Assembly (NCBI GenBank): GCA_025057575.1
Contig: JANXBO010000008.1
Span: 1-64,000, forward strand
DNA from: Candidatus Caldisaccharidevorator malaysiensis
Lineage (GTDB): Bacteria; Armatimonadota; Fervidibacteria; Fervidibacterales; Fervidibacteraceae
Reading direction: 5' to 3'
DNA: 64,000 nt
The notes beneath the pieces are model-generated. The model searched no databases, was not told the DNA's origin, and saw only the letters and a program-made list of their open reading frames with translations. The translations under genes were made by a program, and so were the position numbers. This document shows, in pieces, positions 43,750 through 52,479 of this stretch (the stretch's first letter is position 1; every line of letters starts with the position of its first letter).

Positions 43750-44778
43750 TCAGATGGTCCCGTAGCCTACTTTAAGAATGTGATAGAAAGCGAGCGCCAC
43801 GACATTCGCCAGTCCCACCGGCAACAGTGCCGTCCAGCCTAACTGCATTAATCGGTCGTATCGGATTCGGGGCAAAGTTGCCCTCGCCCACATAAAGAGA
43901 AAGACCACCAGCGACATTTTCAATAGGAACCAAACAAGGGGTGGAAGAAGGGGACCGTGCCAGCCCCCGAAGAAAAGCGTCACGGTCATTGCGCTGACCG
44001 TTAGGACATTGGCGTATTCAGCGAGAAAAAACATCGCAAATTTCATCCCTGTATATTCGGTATGATAGCCGGCGACTAACTCTGTTTCCGCTTCCGGCAG
44101 GTCAAAGGGTGCCCGGTTCGTCTCTGCAAAACCGCCCACAAGAAAGATCAAAAGGGCAGGCCAGGCGAGGGGCTTGAGAGCCAGCCAATTCGGAAGAAAA
44201 GGCACTTCCACCAGTTGACCCGCCCACCAGAACCGAAGGGGTCCTGCCTGTTCGTTAACGATCTCGCCCAGACGCAAACTTCCCGTCATCATTACGACGA
44301 CGACGATCGCCAGCCCGACTGCTAGTTCATAACTGATCATCTGGGCGGAACTGCGAAGGGCGCCCAAGAAAGCGTATTTGCTGTTGGACGACCAACCGGC
44401 AAGGACGATCCCGTAAACGCCCAGGCTGGCAAGACCCAGTATGTAGAGCACCCCGATGCCTAAATCCACAGGCTGGGCGTTGGGACCGAAGGGGATGACG
44501 ACGAAAGTGCACAAAGCCGGAACGAGGACCAGCGCGGGTGCCAACAAATAAAGGGCCTTATCGGCACCAGCAGGAATGATCTCCTCCTTAAACAAAAGTT
44601 TCACGACATCGGCAAACGATTGGAGAAGTCCCCCAGGACCGACCCGATTGGGTCCATATCGGTCCTGCATAAAACCCAAAAACCGCCTTTCGGCTAAAAT
44701 GACGAAGGGGATGGACAAAAAGACGCAGGTCAGGACGATGACGAATTTAAGAATTCCCCAGAAGACTTCCTCAGCCAT
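43750..44778 (-). CDS. nuoH: NADH-quinone oxidoreductase subunit H
   Basis: 342 residues with about eight membrane helices. Typical motifs are E-R-R-F-L-G-F-M-Q-D-R-Y-G-P-N-R-V-G-P-G-G-L-L-Q, E-T-N-R-A-P-F-D-L-P-E-A-E-T-E-L-V-A-G and a late R-A-T-L-P-R-I-R-Y-D. NuoH forms part of the quinone site of complex I. A lone nuoHI pair suggests the nuo genes are split in this genome. Confidence 0.97.
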   Translation of the reverse strand: MAEEVFWGILKFVIVLTCVFLSIPFVILAERRFLGFMQDRYGPNRVGPGGLLQSFADVVKLLFKEEIIPAGADKALYLLAPALVLVPALCTFVVIPFGPNAQPVDLGIGVLYILGLASLGVYGIVLAGWSSNSKYAFLGALRSSAQMISYELAVGLAIVVVVMMTGSLRLGEIVNEQAGPLRFWWAGQLVEVPFLPNWLALKPLAWPALLIFLVGGFAETNRAPFDLPEAETELVAGYHTEYTGMKFAMFFLAEYANVLTVSAMTVTLFFGGWHGPLLPPLVWFLLKMSLVVFLFMWARATLPRIRYDRLMQLGWTALLPVGLANVVALAFYHILKVGYGTI

Positions 44779-44926
44779 TGCCGAAACTCCTTACTAATTG
44801 TTTTCTGTTTCATTATGGAGCGCGGGGCTCACAGGGGAGGGAGTCGGGCTAACTCTCTTTTCCACGATCGTTTTACTGTTTTACCATTATCCTCATTGTC
44901 AGCGGTAGCACGAGCGACGGGAGGCG

Positions 44927-45994
44927 ATGGATGTGGCAGAAGAGGCGCTTTTTGACCCGATGCCGTGGTTGATGAGGCTGTATGAGACTACCCAGCAACG
45001 CCTCTTTTTTTCTGCTTCCGACCGGGCGGAAGCCCGTCACTGGCAAGAGCGATTTCGCCAGGCGCTTTTACAAACGCTGGGGGGCTGGCCGGAGAAGGCG
45101 CCGGACCTTGATGTGAGGGTTTTTGAGGTGAAGGAACTGGTGACGACAACGGATGACGGTCGGAGTATCCCTTATCGCCGGGAGACCTTAGCCTTTCAGA
45201 GTCAGCCAGGTCTGTATGTCTTCGCCTACTTCTTAAGCCCTCTTTCCAACGACCAGCGGCGACCGGTCATCATTTGCCTTCACGGTCACGGTAGGGGTGT
45301 GGATGACATTGTGGGAATTGAGGAGGACGGCAAACTTCGGGATCGGTGGGGTGGTTATCATCGGGACTTTGCTCTTCAATCTGTCGCCCACGGTTTTTCT
45401 GTTTTAGCGATAGAGCAACTGGGGTTCGGTCGGCGGAGGCTGGAAGAAGCGCGCCGGCAAGGTCCCCATATTTGGTCCTGTCTTCCAATGGCAGGTTCTG
45501 CCTTCCTTCTCGGGCAGACGATGGTGATGTGGCGGGTTTTTGATGTAATTTGCGGTCTGGACTATCTGGCGACCAGAAATGATGTTTTTTCCGAGCGGGT
45601 AGCCGTAATGGGACTTTCCGGTGGGGGCACGACTTCCCTTTATGCTGCCGCGTTGGAACCTCGGATCAAAGCAGCCGTCATCAGCGGTTACTTCAATACC
45701 TTCAAAGATAGTATCTACAGTCTCATCCACTGCACCTGCAACTACGTTCCGGAAATGTTGCGGATCGGTGAGATGCCCGATGTCGCAGCGCTCATCGCTC
45801 CCCGACCTCTTCACATTGAGAGCGGCACCAAGGATGCCATTTTCCCCGTGGAGGCGACGAAGAGAGGCTTTGAGCGCCTTTCAAAAGTTTATGAAGTCTT
45901 CGGTGCTCAGGACCGGCTCACGCTCAATATCTTTGAAGGGGAACACATCTTCAACGGAGAAGGGGCGTTCCCCTTCCTTAAGAAATGGCTCTGA
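44927..45994 (+). CDS. alpha/beta hydrolase (acetyl-xylan-esterase-like)
   Basis: 355 residues from ATG with GGGAGG upstream. The alpha/beta hydrolase fold is shown by I-C-L-H-G-H-G-R-G (oxyanion), the nucleophile elbow G-L-S-G-G-G (Ser about 231), a plausible acid in S-G-T-K-D-A-I-F-P and His in E-G-E-H-I-F. It resembles the Abhydrolase_7/acetyl-xylan esterase-like group. No signal peptide is seen. Its stop abuts the stop of the converging isomerase. Confidence 0.85.
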   Translation: MDVAEEALFDPMPWLMRLYETTQQRLFFSASDRAEARHWQERFRQALLQTLGGWPEKAPDLDVRVFEVKELVTTTDDGRSIPYRRETLAFQSQPGLYVFAYFLSPLSNDQRRPVIICLHGHGRGVDDIVGIEEDGKLRDRWGGYHRDFALQSVAHGFSVLAIEQLGFGRRRLEEARRQGPHIWSCLPMAGSAFLLGQTMVMWRVFDVICGLDYLATRNDVFSERVAVMGLSGGGTTSLYAAALEPRIKAAVISGYFNTFKDSIYSLIHCTCNYVPEMLRIGEMPDVAALIAPRPLHIESGTKDAIFPVEATKRGFERLSKVYEVFGAQDRLTLNIFEGEHIFNGEGAFPFLKKWL

Positions 45995-46786
45995 TCAAGT
46001 CATCTGAGACCGAAGGAAACTGGCTGCCTGAGGCAGGGTCTCTCGGGGATCGCCGGGAACACCGCATTCCAGCGCCATAAAGTCAGTGAAGCCGATCTCT
46101 TTCAACGCCGCAAAAGCAGACCGAAAGTCGGTGTGCCCCCATCCCGGCAGAAGGCGGTTACTGTCCGCCAGGTGGACATGCCGGATCCACCGTCCCCCCG
46201 CCCTAATGGCATCAGGAAGGGAAGCCTCTTCAATGCTCATATGGAAAAGATCCGCCATGACGGCTATGCCAGGTGCCTGCACCTTCTCACAGAGGGCGAC
46301 GGCTTGTTCCACACGCCTTAAGTAATGGGTTTCATACCGGTTCAGAGGCTCCAGAAGAAGGAGGGTATGTTCCCTTTCCGCTACAGGAGCCAGCCGCTCC
46401 AAATACAGAAGAAGAAGTTCGTCCTCCAGTTGCAGGGCTGATCGGAAGGGGGATAGGTCCGGCAGTCTGGGACCACCGAAAATGGGAACGAAGATGAGCC
46501 CGACGGCACCCAGTTGCCCAGCGGCTCTCAATCGGGCTTCAATGTCCTTCTGAGCCTGCTGCCGAACAGAGGGGTCCGGATCAAGGAGAGACCCCCGATA
46601 ACCCGCACAAACCGTGCTGACCGTTAGACCCGCTTTCTCTACCTTCTGGCGGACCGTCTCGGCGTTCTCCACCAACCAGTCGCTTCCCCAGAATTCCACC
46701 CCCTCATACCCCCACGCCGCCAACCGATCCAGCTTCTCTTCCAACGAATCGCCCGGCACCAGCCCGTCCTGACAAGCCAATTTCAT
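45995..46786 (-). CDS. sugar phosphate isomerase/epimerase (xylose-isomerase-like TIM barrel)
   Basis: 263 residues from ATG 46786 (GAGGTGG upstream). The barrel shows G-Y-E-G-V-E-F-W-G (first strand), L-L-L-L-E-P-L-N-R-Y-E-T, M-A-D-L-F-H-M and H-V-H-L-A-D-S-N-R with A-L-E-C-G, which carry the metal-binding Glu/Asp/His set. The group includes hydroxypyruvate isomerases, AP-endonuclease-like and myo-inositol enzymes; specificity unknown. Directly downstream of the larger isomerase on the same strand. Confidence 0.85.
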   Translation of the reverse strand: MKLACQDGLVPGDSLEEKLDRLAAWGYEGVEFWGSDWLVENAETVRQKVEKAGLTVSTVCAGYRGSLLDPDPSVRQQAQKDIEARLRAAGQLGAVGLIFVPIFGGPRLPDLSPFRSALQLEDELLLLYLERLAPVAEREHTLLLLEPLNRYETHYLRRVEQAVALCEKVQAPGIAVMADLFHMSIEEASLPDAIRAGGRWIRHVHLADSNRLLPGWGHTDFRSAFAALKEIGFTDFMALECGVPGDPRETLPQAASFLRSQMT

Positions 46787-46832
46787 CGTTCGCCACCTCA
46801 CTTTTTTGTTTCTCTTTTTCCTTCTCGGTTTG

Positions 46833-47963
46833 TCAACCGGTAAAGATGATCTTCTTGACCACATCCAAAACGGCGCCCTGATCACCGGACGCCCTGGCGG
46901 CTGCCAAACGGTCTCTTTCTCGGTAGATCAGGAGGGCTTTCTTCATCGCATTGCCGAACAGTTCCTTGCTCAATCTCATTGCCTTGACTTGTTCCATCCG
47001 GTAGGTAAACTGGTCTTCCCCAAACCAACCGTCGTAGTCGGTGTCCACAGCGGCATAGCAGAAGTCCACCAGCCGCCAGATGTCGCCCGTGCCGGTCACT
47101 CTGTCCTCATCGTTGCTGTGGTATTTGGCGTTGTTGATGTGAAAGTTGGTGATGGGCACCCCGAACCTCTTGAGCATATAAAGTTGAGCCGCCGGTTCGT
47201 CCCCATACATCTGCTCGTGACCGTAATCAATGGCAACGCCCATATTCTTGCCACCGCAAATTCTGTTGACTTCCAAAGCAACCAAAGCGGCTTTCGCTGT
47301 CGTGGCGGTGATCATATTGCCTTCCCGAGGCTCTTTGGGCTTGGCTTCGGTCCCGAACTTCAGTCCTTTTGCCATCGCCGCCTGGTTGATCTGAACACAA
47401 GCGTCCACAAACCAATCCAATTGCTGCCCGTAGTTGACCTCAAAGTTGTAGTCCCAGCCGTCGGAACCCGGCCACAAGGCAACGGAAGCACATCCGACCC
47501 GAGCTGCGATGTCCACTGCTTGAAGGCACTGGTCCAAAGCCCTTTTGCGAATTTTCGGGTCGGGGTTCGTCACCCCACCCAGACGATAGACCGAATCGCT
47601 CCAAACATTGATGTTCATATTCGTTGCGACCATCCGATGGTGGGACAAAGCGTCCCGGACGGCGGCAATAATCTGATCGTCCACCTCACCCTTCTCGTTG
47701 AGAAAAAGGACATCGTGGAATTCAATTCCCTTAATCTTTGCCTGGGCGACGCGCTCGATCTGGTCTAAAAGGGAATCGGAGAAGTCGGTCCGGTGTCGGT
47801 TGTAACCCTTTGGGTTGAACCGGTCAAAAAACTCTCCGGCACACCAATGACCGGCAGCAAAAGGGATTTCAAAGTCCTCAAAAAAAGCATCCAAAAGGTC
47901 GCCTTCCAGATAGCCGGTGAACTGTTCGGTCAATCGGGCAAGGCTCTGCTCATCTTTCTTCAT
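46833..47963 (-). CDS. sugar isomerase (L-rhamnose/xylose-isomerase-like)
   Basis: 376 residues from ATG 47963, with GAGGAGGG upstream. Barrel motifs are F-A-A-G-H-W-C-A-G, W-P-G-S-D-G-W-D-Y, G-T-E-A-K-P-K-E-P, A-I-D-Y-G-H-E and F-H-I-N-N-A-K-Y-H-S-N-D-E-D, with plausible metal ligands. It resembles a family sometimes annotated as L-rhamnose isomerase or unspecified xylose isomerase-like; the rhamnulokinase at 27887 makes rhamnose plausible. It is followed by the smaller TIM-barrel gene at 46786-45995. Confidence 0.82.
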   Translation of the reverse strand: MKKDEQSLARLTEQFTGYLEGDLLDAFFEDFEIPFAAGHWCAGEFFDRFNPKGYNRHRTDFSDSLLDQIERVAQAKIKGIEFHDVLFLNEKGEVDDQIIAAVRDALSHHRMVATNMNINVWSDSVYRLGGVTNPDPKIRKRALDQCLQAVDIAARVGCASVALWPGSDGWDYNFEVNYGQQLDWFVDACVQINQAAMAKGLKFGTEAKPKEPREGNMITATTAKAALVALEVNRICGGKNMGVAIDYGHEQMYGDEPAAQLYMLKRFGVPITNFHINNAKYHSNDEDRVTGTGDIWRLVDFCYAAVDTDYDGWFGEDQFTYRMEQVKAMRLSKELFGNAMKKALLIYRERDRLAAARASGDQGAVLDVVKKIIFTG

Positions 47964-47997
47964 CCTAATCCCTCCTCTTCGCCGAATCCGTTCTTTC

Positions 47998-48026
47998 ACG
48001 ATAGCGGGCGGTCTGTTACCTGTCAA
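47998..48026 (-). promoter_or_regulatory. sigma-70-type promoter of the sugar isomerase genes
   Basis: On the minus strand TTGACA (48026-48021) and TATCGT (48003-47998) are separated by exactly 17 bases, about 35 bases before the isomerase ATG at 47963. The consensus -35, ideal spacing and position support a real promoter. Confidence 0.65.
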
Positions 48027-48086
48027 TGCGGTTTTGTCCGTGCCGAGATAAAATAGAAAAAGTCCGGCAAGGACCGGTGAAGGACG

Positions 48087-49058
48087 ATGGAAAGGGAAAG
48101 GAGGCTTGACACCCTTCATAAGTTACTGAAGCGGTTAGCGGAAAAGGTCGGGGAGAAGGAGTTCGTCATTCGTTACTTCCAAGTGATTCTGAATTATTGG
48201 CGGGAGGCACCGATTGATTCGGAGAGCGTCACTGATGCCATTGAGTCGGTCCTCCGCTACGAACTGTGGCATCACGGGGCGTTACGACGATTGGCAGAAA
48301 AACCGGATCTGCAGGGGCGCTACTTGATCCCAATGGGTGTGGAGATGCGAACAGCCCTTCTTGCCCTGACCGCACGGTTGGAGAAACTTTCCGTTTTCCA
48401 TCTCGCCGAAAAAGGTGTCGTGTCCCTTCTTTTGGCTCATTGCCATTACCAACTGGGCAGCACGCCGGCAGTGATCAGCGCACTGGAAGATGCCGTTGCT
48501 GCTGGGGTGACGGATTCTCTTGTTTACTTTGCCTTAGGTTTTAATCGCCACCGTTTAGCCCTCTCCCAATACGCCCGATGGGAAGCCTTCGGTCGAAGGC
48601 TGGTGGTGCTGGACCGAGAAGGCTTTGAAACGCAGTTGCGGAGGGCAATTGAGGACTTTAAGGCAGGACTAAGCCCATCGGGGTCACTTCCGTCGGATGC
48701 TCCTTTTTATATGTGGATCGGGCTGATTCAAGAAATGCTGGGGGAAACGCAAGAAGCCCTGGCATCCTATGAGCAAGCCCGACGGTTGGACCCTGACGCC
48801 TTCAGCGGGGAAGCCACCGGTCACATTGAGAGAATTCGGAGAGCGTCGGACCGACCTGCCGAAAAAGAGAAGGAGACGGCGCAAGGCAGCCCTCCCGCTT
48901 TGCCCCGACCATTTGTGCCGGAATCGGAGCCCCGCTCGCCCGTTTCCGCCATTACGGAAGCCGATCTGGAGAGACTGCGAAAAGCCATCGGGGAAGTGAG
49001 CACGATGGCGGACTTCTTAAAGCGTCTGGGAGAAGAAGAATCGGGTCCCGAAAACTGA
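48087..49058 (+). CDS. TPR-type helical repeat protein
   Basis: 323 residues. Helical throughout; at least one clear TPR (about 207-235; M-W-I-G-L-I-Q-E-M-L-G-E-T-Q-E-A-L-A-S-Y-E-Q-A) plus weaker repeats upstream. A low-complexity Pro/Glu-rich linker precedes a short terminal helix. Such proteins mediate protein contacts; no partner is evident. Divergent from the sugar isomerase. Confidence 0.7.
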   Translation: MERERRLDTLHKLLKRLAEKVGEKEFVIRYFQVILNYWREAPIDSESVTDAIESVLRYELWHHGALRRLAEKPDLQGRYLIPMGVEMRTALLALTARLEKLSVFHLAEKGVVSLLLAHCHYQLGSTPAVISALEDAVAAGVTDSLVYFALGFNRHRLALSQYARWEAFGRRLVVLDREGFETQLRRAIEDFKAGLSPSGSLPSDAPFYMWIGLIQEMLGETQEALASYEQARRLDPDAFSGEATGHIERIRRASDRPAEKEKETAQGSPPALPRPFVPESEPRSPVSAITEADLERLRKAIGEVSTMADFLKRLGEEESGPEN

Positions 49059-49139
49059 GGTCAAGGTGGGGCGGTATTGAATTTTTCACTGTGGACCTCA
49101 TCGTTTAAAGGTCGATTCCTCGGCTTGGGAGGGGGATAA

Positions 49140-49844
49140 ATGATGCAAGTGGGTTGGATGGGAATAGCCGTTTTTCTGCTCTCGGTCTTCGTGTGGGCAC
49201 AGCAACCAGCACCGTCGCCAGTGCCTCCAAAAGACCGCTTTTATTTACCCGTTCGGTTTCGGATCGCTACGGTCGTCAAAATTGATCCTGGTGCGGGACT
49301 ACTGACGGTCAAAGAAACTGTTCACGGTGGGGGACGGGAAAGGACTTATGCGGTGACCAAGGAAAGTAAGGTAATGAAGGACGGTAAGGACGCCAAACTG
49401 GACGCTTTCAAAGAAGGTGAAGCGGTTCTGATCACAGCGACGCGCCGGCGGGTCCAGCGACATCCGGTCCTTGGCAGCGTTGCCGATCCGGTGACCTTTT
49501 GCTCCTTCCTGCTTTATCCCACACTGCAAGGAACCGTTAAGTCTTTTGACCCAGGAAAATTGACCTTACTTTTGACGGCAGCGGATGGAAAGGAACACAC
49601 ACTGAGTCTCCCGGGACGAGGGATTTGTTGCTATGCTGGGGGCAAGGGTCATCAGGGTAAGGCGGGAGTCTGGAAGGGTGGCGAATCGGTCGTTGTCGTT
49701 TTGTCAGGACCCGAGCGCGCCCGTGCCGTTTTTGATCAGGACTCCTGGAAGGTCTATGGTGAGGCGGAGTGGGCAGCAATCAAAGCGAGACGGGAAAGAA
49801 GGACTCAGCAGGTCCGTCCGCCTGCAGCGGGAGAGGGTAAGTAG
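49140..49844 (+). CDS. hypothetical secreted protein
   Basis: 234 residues from ATG 49140 with GGAGGGGG upstream. Signal peptide about 1-20, cleaved near W-A-Q-Q. The mature part is beta-rich with repeated V-K-x-x-D/x-G-x-G/K-L-T/L-L units, reminiscent of small OB- or SH3-like repeats. No catalytic motif. Six bases before the permease gene. Confidence 0.6.
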   Translation: MMQVGWMGIAVFLLSVFVWAQQPAPSPVPPKDRFYLPVRFRIATVVKIDPGAGLLTVKETVHGGGRERTYAVTKESKVMKDGKDAKLDAFKEGEAVLITATRRRVQRHPVLGSVADPVTFCSFLLYPTLQGTVKSFDPGKLTLLLTAADGKEHTLSLPGRGICCYAGGKGHQGKAGVWKGGESVVVVLSGPERARAVFDQDSWKVYGEAEWAAIKARRERRTQQVRPPAAGEGK

Positions 49845-49849
49845 CGTCG

Positions 49850-51229
49850 TTGAATCCAGTTGACAAAGACGAAGGGAACGATCGGTCAGCCTTGGAAAGG
49901 GAGACGCCGGTCGCCCAGCCGACTGCCCGGCTGACGGTGACCGATGCCAGCGCCATCATCATTGGCATCGTTATCGGGGCTGGCATTTTTAAGACGGCGC
50001 CGATGGTCGCAAGCCAAAGCGGTCACCCGGTGACTTTTCTCCTTCTTTGGGTCATCGGTGGGCTGGTTTCTTTCATCGGCGCGCTCGTCTATGCAGAGTT
50101 GACCACCGCTTACCCGGATGCCGGTGGAGAGTATCATTTGCTTCATCGGGCTTTCGGTCCTGATCTTTCTTTTCTGTTTGCCTGGGCAAGGATGACCGTT
50201 ATCCAGACGGGCTCCATCGCCGGTCTGGCTTTCATTTTCGGGGACTATGCCAGCCAAGTGTGGTCTCTGGGCACTTACTCGTCCGTCGCCTATGCCGTGC
50301 CCGCGATCGTTATCCTGACCGCCCTCAACGCTGTCAGCGTGGAGCAGGGTGCCCTTGCTCAAAAAATCCTGACGGGAGCCAAGATTCTCGGGCTCTTGAT
50401 CGTCGTTGTCGGCGGACTGATCGCCGGACCAGCGTCCCCAGAACCGGTAAAACCTCCCGAATCCTTTTCCATCGGGCTGGCGCTCGTTTTTGTCCTCTTT
50501 ACCTACGGAGGCTGGAATGAGGCGGCTTACATCTCGGCGGAAGTTCGCAATGTGGAAAGGAATTTGGTGCGGGCGCTTTTCGTCTCTATCGGCACCATTA
50601 CCGGCATCTACGTTCTCGTTAATGCTGCTTATCTGTATGGGCTGGGATTTTATGCGGTTGCCCAGTCGAAGGTCGTGGCAGCCGATTTGATGGAAAAGGC
50701 TTTGGGCTCCTGGGCGGGAAAACTGGTCAGTGTTTTGGTGGCGGTCTCTGCCCTCGGCGCTCTCAATGCGACGATCATCACCGGCGCCAGGACTAACTAC
50801 GCTTTGGGTCGGCAATTTCCTCTCTTCTCCTTTTTGGGACAATGGAACACCACCACTCAGACGCCCCTCAACGCTCTCATCGTTCAGGCGCTAATCGCTC
50901 TGGTCCTCACCGCCCTCGGAGCCTACACCCGTGATGAATTCACTACAATGGTAGAGTTCACCGCCCCCGTCTTTTGGTTCTTTTTTCTGCTAACGGGGTT
51001 AACGGTGTTTGTCTTGCGCACTCACCATCCGGACCGACCCCGACCCTTCCGAGCCCCTCTCTATCCCTTGACACCGTTGCTGTTCTGCCTTTTCTGCCTT
51101 TATATGCTTTACTCCAGTCTCGCCTACAGTGCCACTTTAGAACACAAAGGATTGGGTGCCCGAGCAGGGGTGGCGTTCTTGCTGTGCGGACTGCCCTTTC
51201 TTTTGGCGATTCGCCGCCAGTCTCGGTGA
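49850..51229 (+). CDS. amino acid permease (APC family)
   Basis: 459 residues, TTG start. About twelve membrane helices; the first has the APC motif I-I-G-I-V-I-G-A-G-I-F-K (about 36-47), with Y-A-E-L-T-T-A-Y-P-D-A-G-G-E-Y following. F-T-Y-G-G-W-N-E is the helix-6 region. Substrate may be an amino acid or polyamine; it is not predictable from sequence alone. Confidence 0.88.
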   Translation: MNPVDKDEGNDRSALERETPVAQPTARLTVTDASAIIIGIVIGAGIFKTAPMVASQSGHPVTFLLLWVIGGLVSFIGALVYAELTTAYPDAGGEYHLLHRAFGPDLSFLFAWARMTVIQTGSIAGLAFIFGDYASQVWSLGTYSSVAYAVPAIVILTALNAVSVEQGALAQKILTGAKILGLLIVVVGGLIAGPASPEPVKPPESFSIGLALVFVLFTYGGWNEAAYISAEVRNVERNLVRALFVSIGTITGIYVLVNAAYLYGLGFYAVAQSKVVAADLMEKALGSWAGKLVSVLVAVSALGALNATIITGARTNYALGRQFPLFSFLGQWNTTTQTPLNALIVQALIALVLTALGAYTRDEFTTMVEFTAPVFWFFFLLTGLTVFVLRTHHPDRPRPFRAPLYPLTPLLFCLFCLYMLYSSLAYSATLEHKGLGARAGVAFLLCGLPFLLAIRRQSR

Positions 51230-51302
51230 CGGAGCGTTCGTCTAAAACTTTACCAGGAACGCTTTACCGATCGGGCAAGAGAAAAAGGAGGAATGGACGA
51301 TT

Positions 51303-52460
51303 ATGACGGTGAGGAGGTTGCTTGTGGTGCTCGGCGTTGGTTCTTTGCTTTCGGGTTTGGTCGTTGCTTGGGTGATTGCTGGACAGCCCCGACCGCCCGA
51401 TGTCCCTTATGTGCCGACGCCCCAGCCGGTGGTGGAAGAGATGCTCAAAATAGCCCAAGTCACAAGTGCCGATGTGGTCTATGACCTGGGATGTGGTGAC
51501 GGGCGCATTGTGGTGACCGCTGCCAGCAAGTTCGGTGCGCGCGGTGTCGGCGTGGACATTGACCCTCAAAGAATTAAGGAGTCCAAGGAGAACGCCCAGA
51601 AAGCCAGGGTCACCGACAAGACTAAGTTCATCCTCGGTGACCTTTTTGAACTAGACCTGCGCCCTGCCACAGTCGTGACCCTTTACCTTCTCCCCAGCAT
51701 CAACATTCGTTTACGACCCAAACTGTTTCGGGAACTGGCTCCTGGAACTCGGGTCGTCTCTCACGATTTTGATATGGACGAGTGGGAAGCCGACGAGACC
51801 CGATCGGTTGATGGTCCTTATCGGGACCACACCATCTATTACTGGGTGATCCCAGCATCGGTCGGAGGCATTTGGGAGTGGACCGTGCCGACAGCCCAAG
51901 GACAAAGGACCTATACTGCCCGTCTCCGTCAACACTTTCAGAAACTTTACGGGACCGTTTCCTGGGGGCGTCAAGAGCAGACCATCCGATCAGGCAAAGT
52001 GACGGGGCATCTGGTCGCTTTTGAAGTGCAGACCAAGATGAACGGGCAGGCGGTTAAAATCGCCTTTTCCGGCAAAGTGAACGGAGACTCGCTGATCGGA
52101 ACCGTTGACATCAGCGGTGGTCCCCTTGCGGGCAAGAGAGACTGGAAAGCGACGCGAAAACCGGGAAAACTGACCGGTCGCTGGCGCTTCGGCGTTCCCT
52201 CGTCGGCTGGTGGTGGAGAGGCAGACCTGATCGTTCAAGAGGAAAAGGGCTCTTTATCAGGCGTTTTGTCTTACAAGGGTCGCAGGGAGCAACTGGAACA
52301 GTTCTATGTTTGGGGGACCTCTATCTACTTCACCGCCAATGGAGAGGGAGCCAGCCGATGGGCCGTGAGCGGTCTGGCAGAGGGCGATCGGATGACCGGC
52401 ACCTTCCAGTTCGGCTCTTCCGACCCCGTCCCTTGGACAGCAGAGAGAGTGATCCGCTGA
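51303..52460 (+). CDS. membrane-anchored class I SAM-methyltransferase-like protein
   Basis: 385 residues. An N-terminal hydrophobic helix (about 5-25) is followed by a P-R-P-P-D-V-P-Y-V-P-T-P linker. Residues about 40-170 form a class I methyltransferase fold with V-Y-D-L-G-C-G-D-G-R-I-V and G-V-D-I-D-P. A beta-rich C-terminal domain fills about 180-385. The family with P-Y-V-P-T-P before the fold is widespread in environmental bacteria, sometimes called a putative exported methyltransferase; SAM is not expected outside the cytosol, so the real function is open. Confidence 0.82.
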   Translation: MTVRRLLVVLGVGSLLSGLVVAWVIAGQPRPPDVPYVPTPQPVVEEMLKIAQVTSADVVYDLGCGDGRIVVTAASKFGARGVGVDIDPQRIKESKENAQKARVTDKTKFILGDLFELDLRPATVVTLYLLPSINIRLRPKLFRELAPGTRVVSHDFDMDEWEADETRSVDGPYRDHTIYYWVIPASVGGIWEWTVPTAQGQRTYTARLRQHFQKLYGTVSWGRQEQTIRSGKVTGHLVAFEVQTKMNGQAVKIAFSGKVNGDSLIGTVDISGGPLAGKRDWKATRKPGKLTGRWRFGVPSSAGGGEADLIVQEEKGSLSGVLSYKGRREQLEQFYVWGTSIYFTANGEGASRWAVSGLAEGDRMTGTFQFGSSDPVPWTAERVIR

Positions 52461-52479
52461 TTGCGTAGAGTGGGTGGCG

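Noticed and set aside
46806-47768. Long + strand frame opposite the sugar isomerase
   Set aside because: It is the antisense of clear TIM-barrel coding sequence and lacks its own start signals.
47998-48026. Considered as a + strand promoter for the TPR gene
   Set aside because: On the + strand no -35/-10 pair with proper spacing exists; on the minus strand the match is near perfect for the isomerase.
49886-50842. Long minus-strand frame inside the permease gene
   Set aside because: Composition follows the antisense of a membrane protein; the + strand APC permease is unmistakable.
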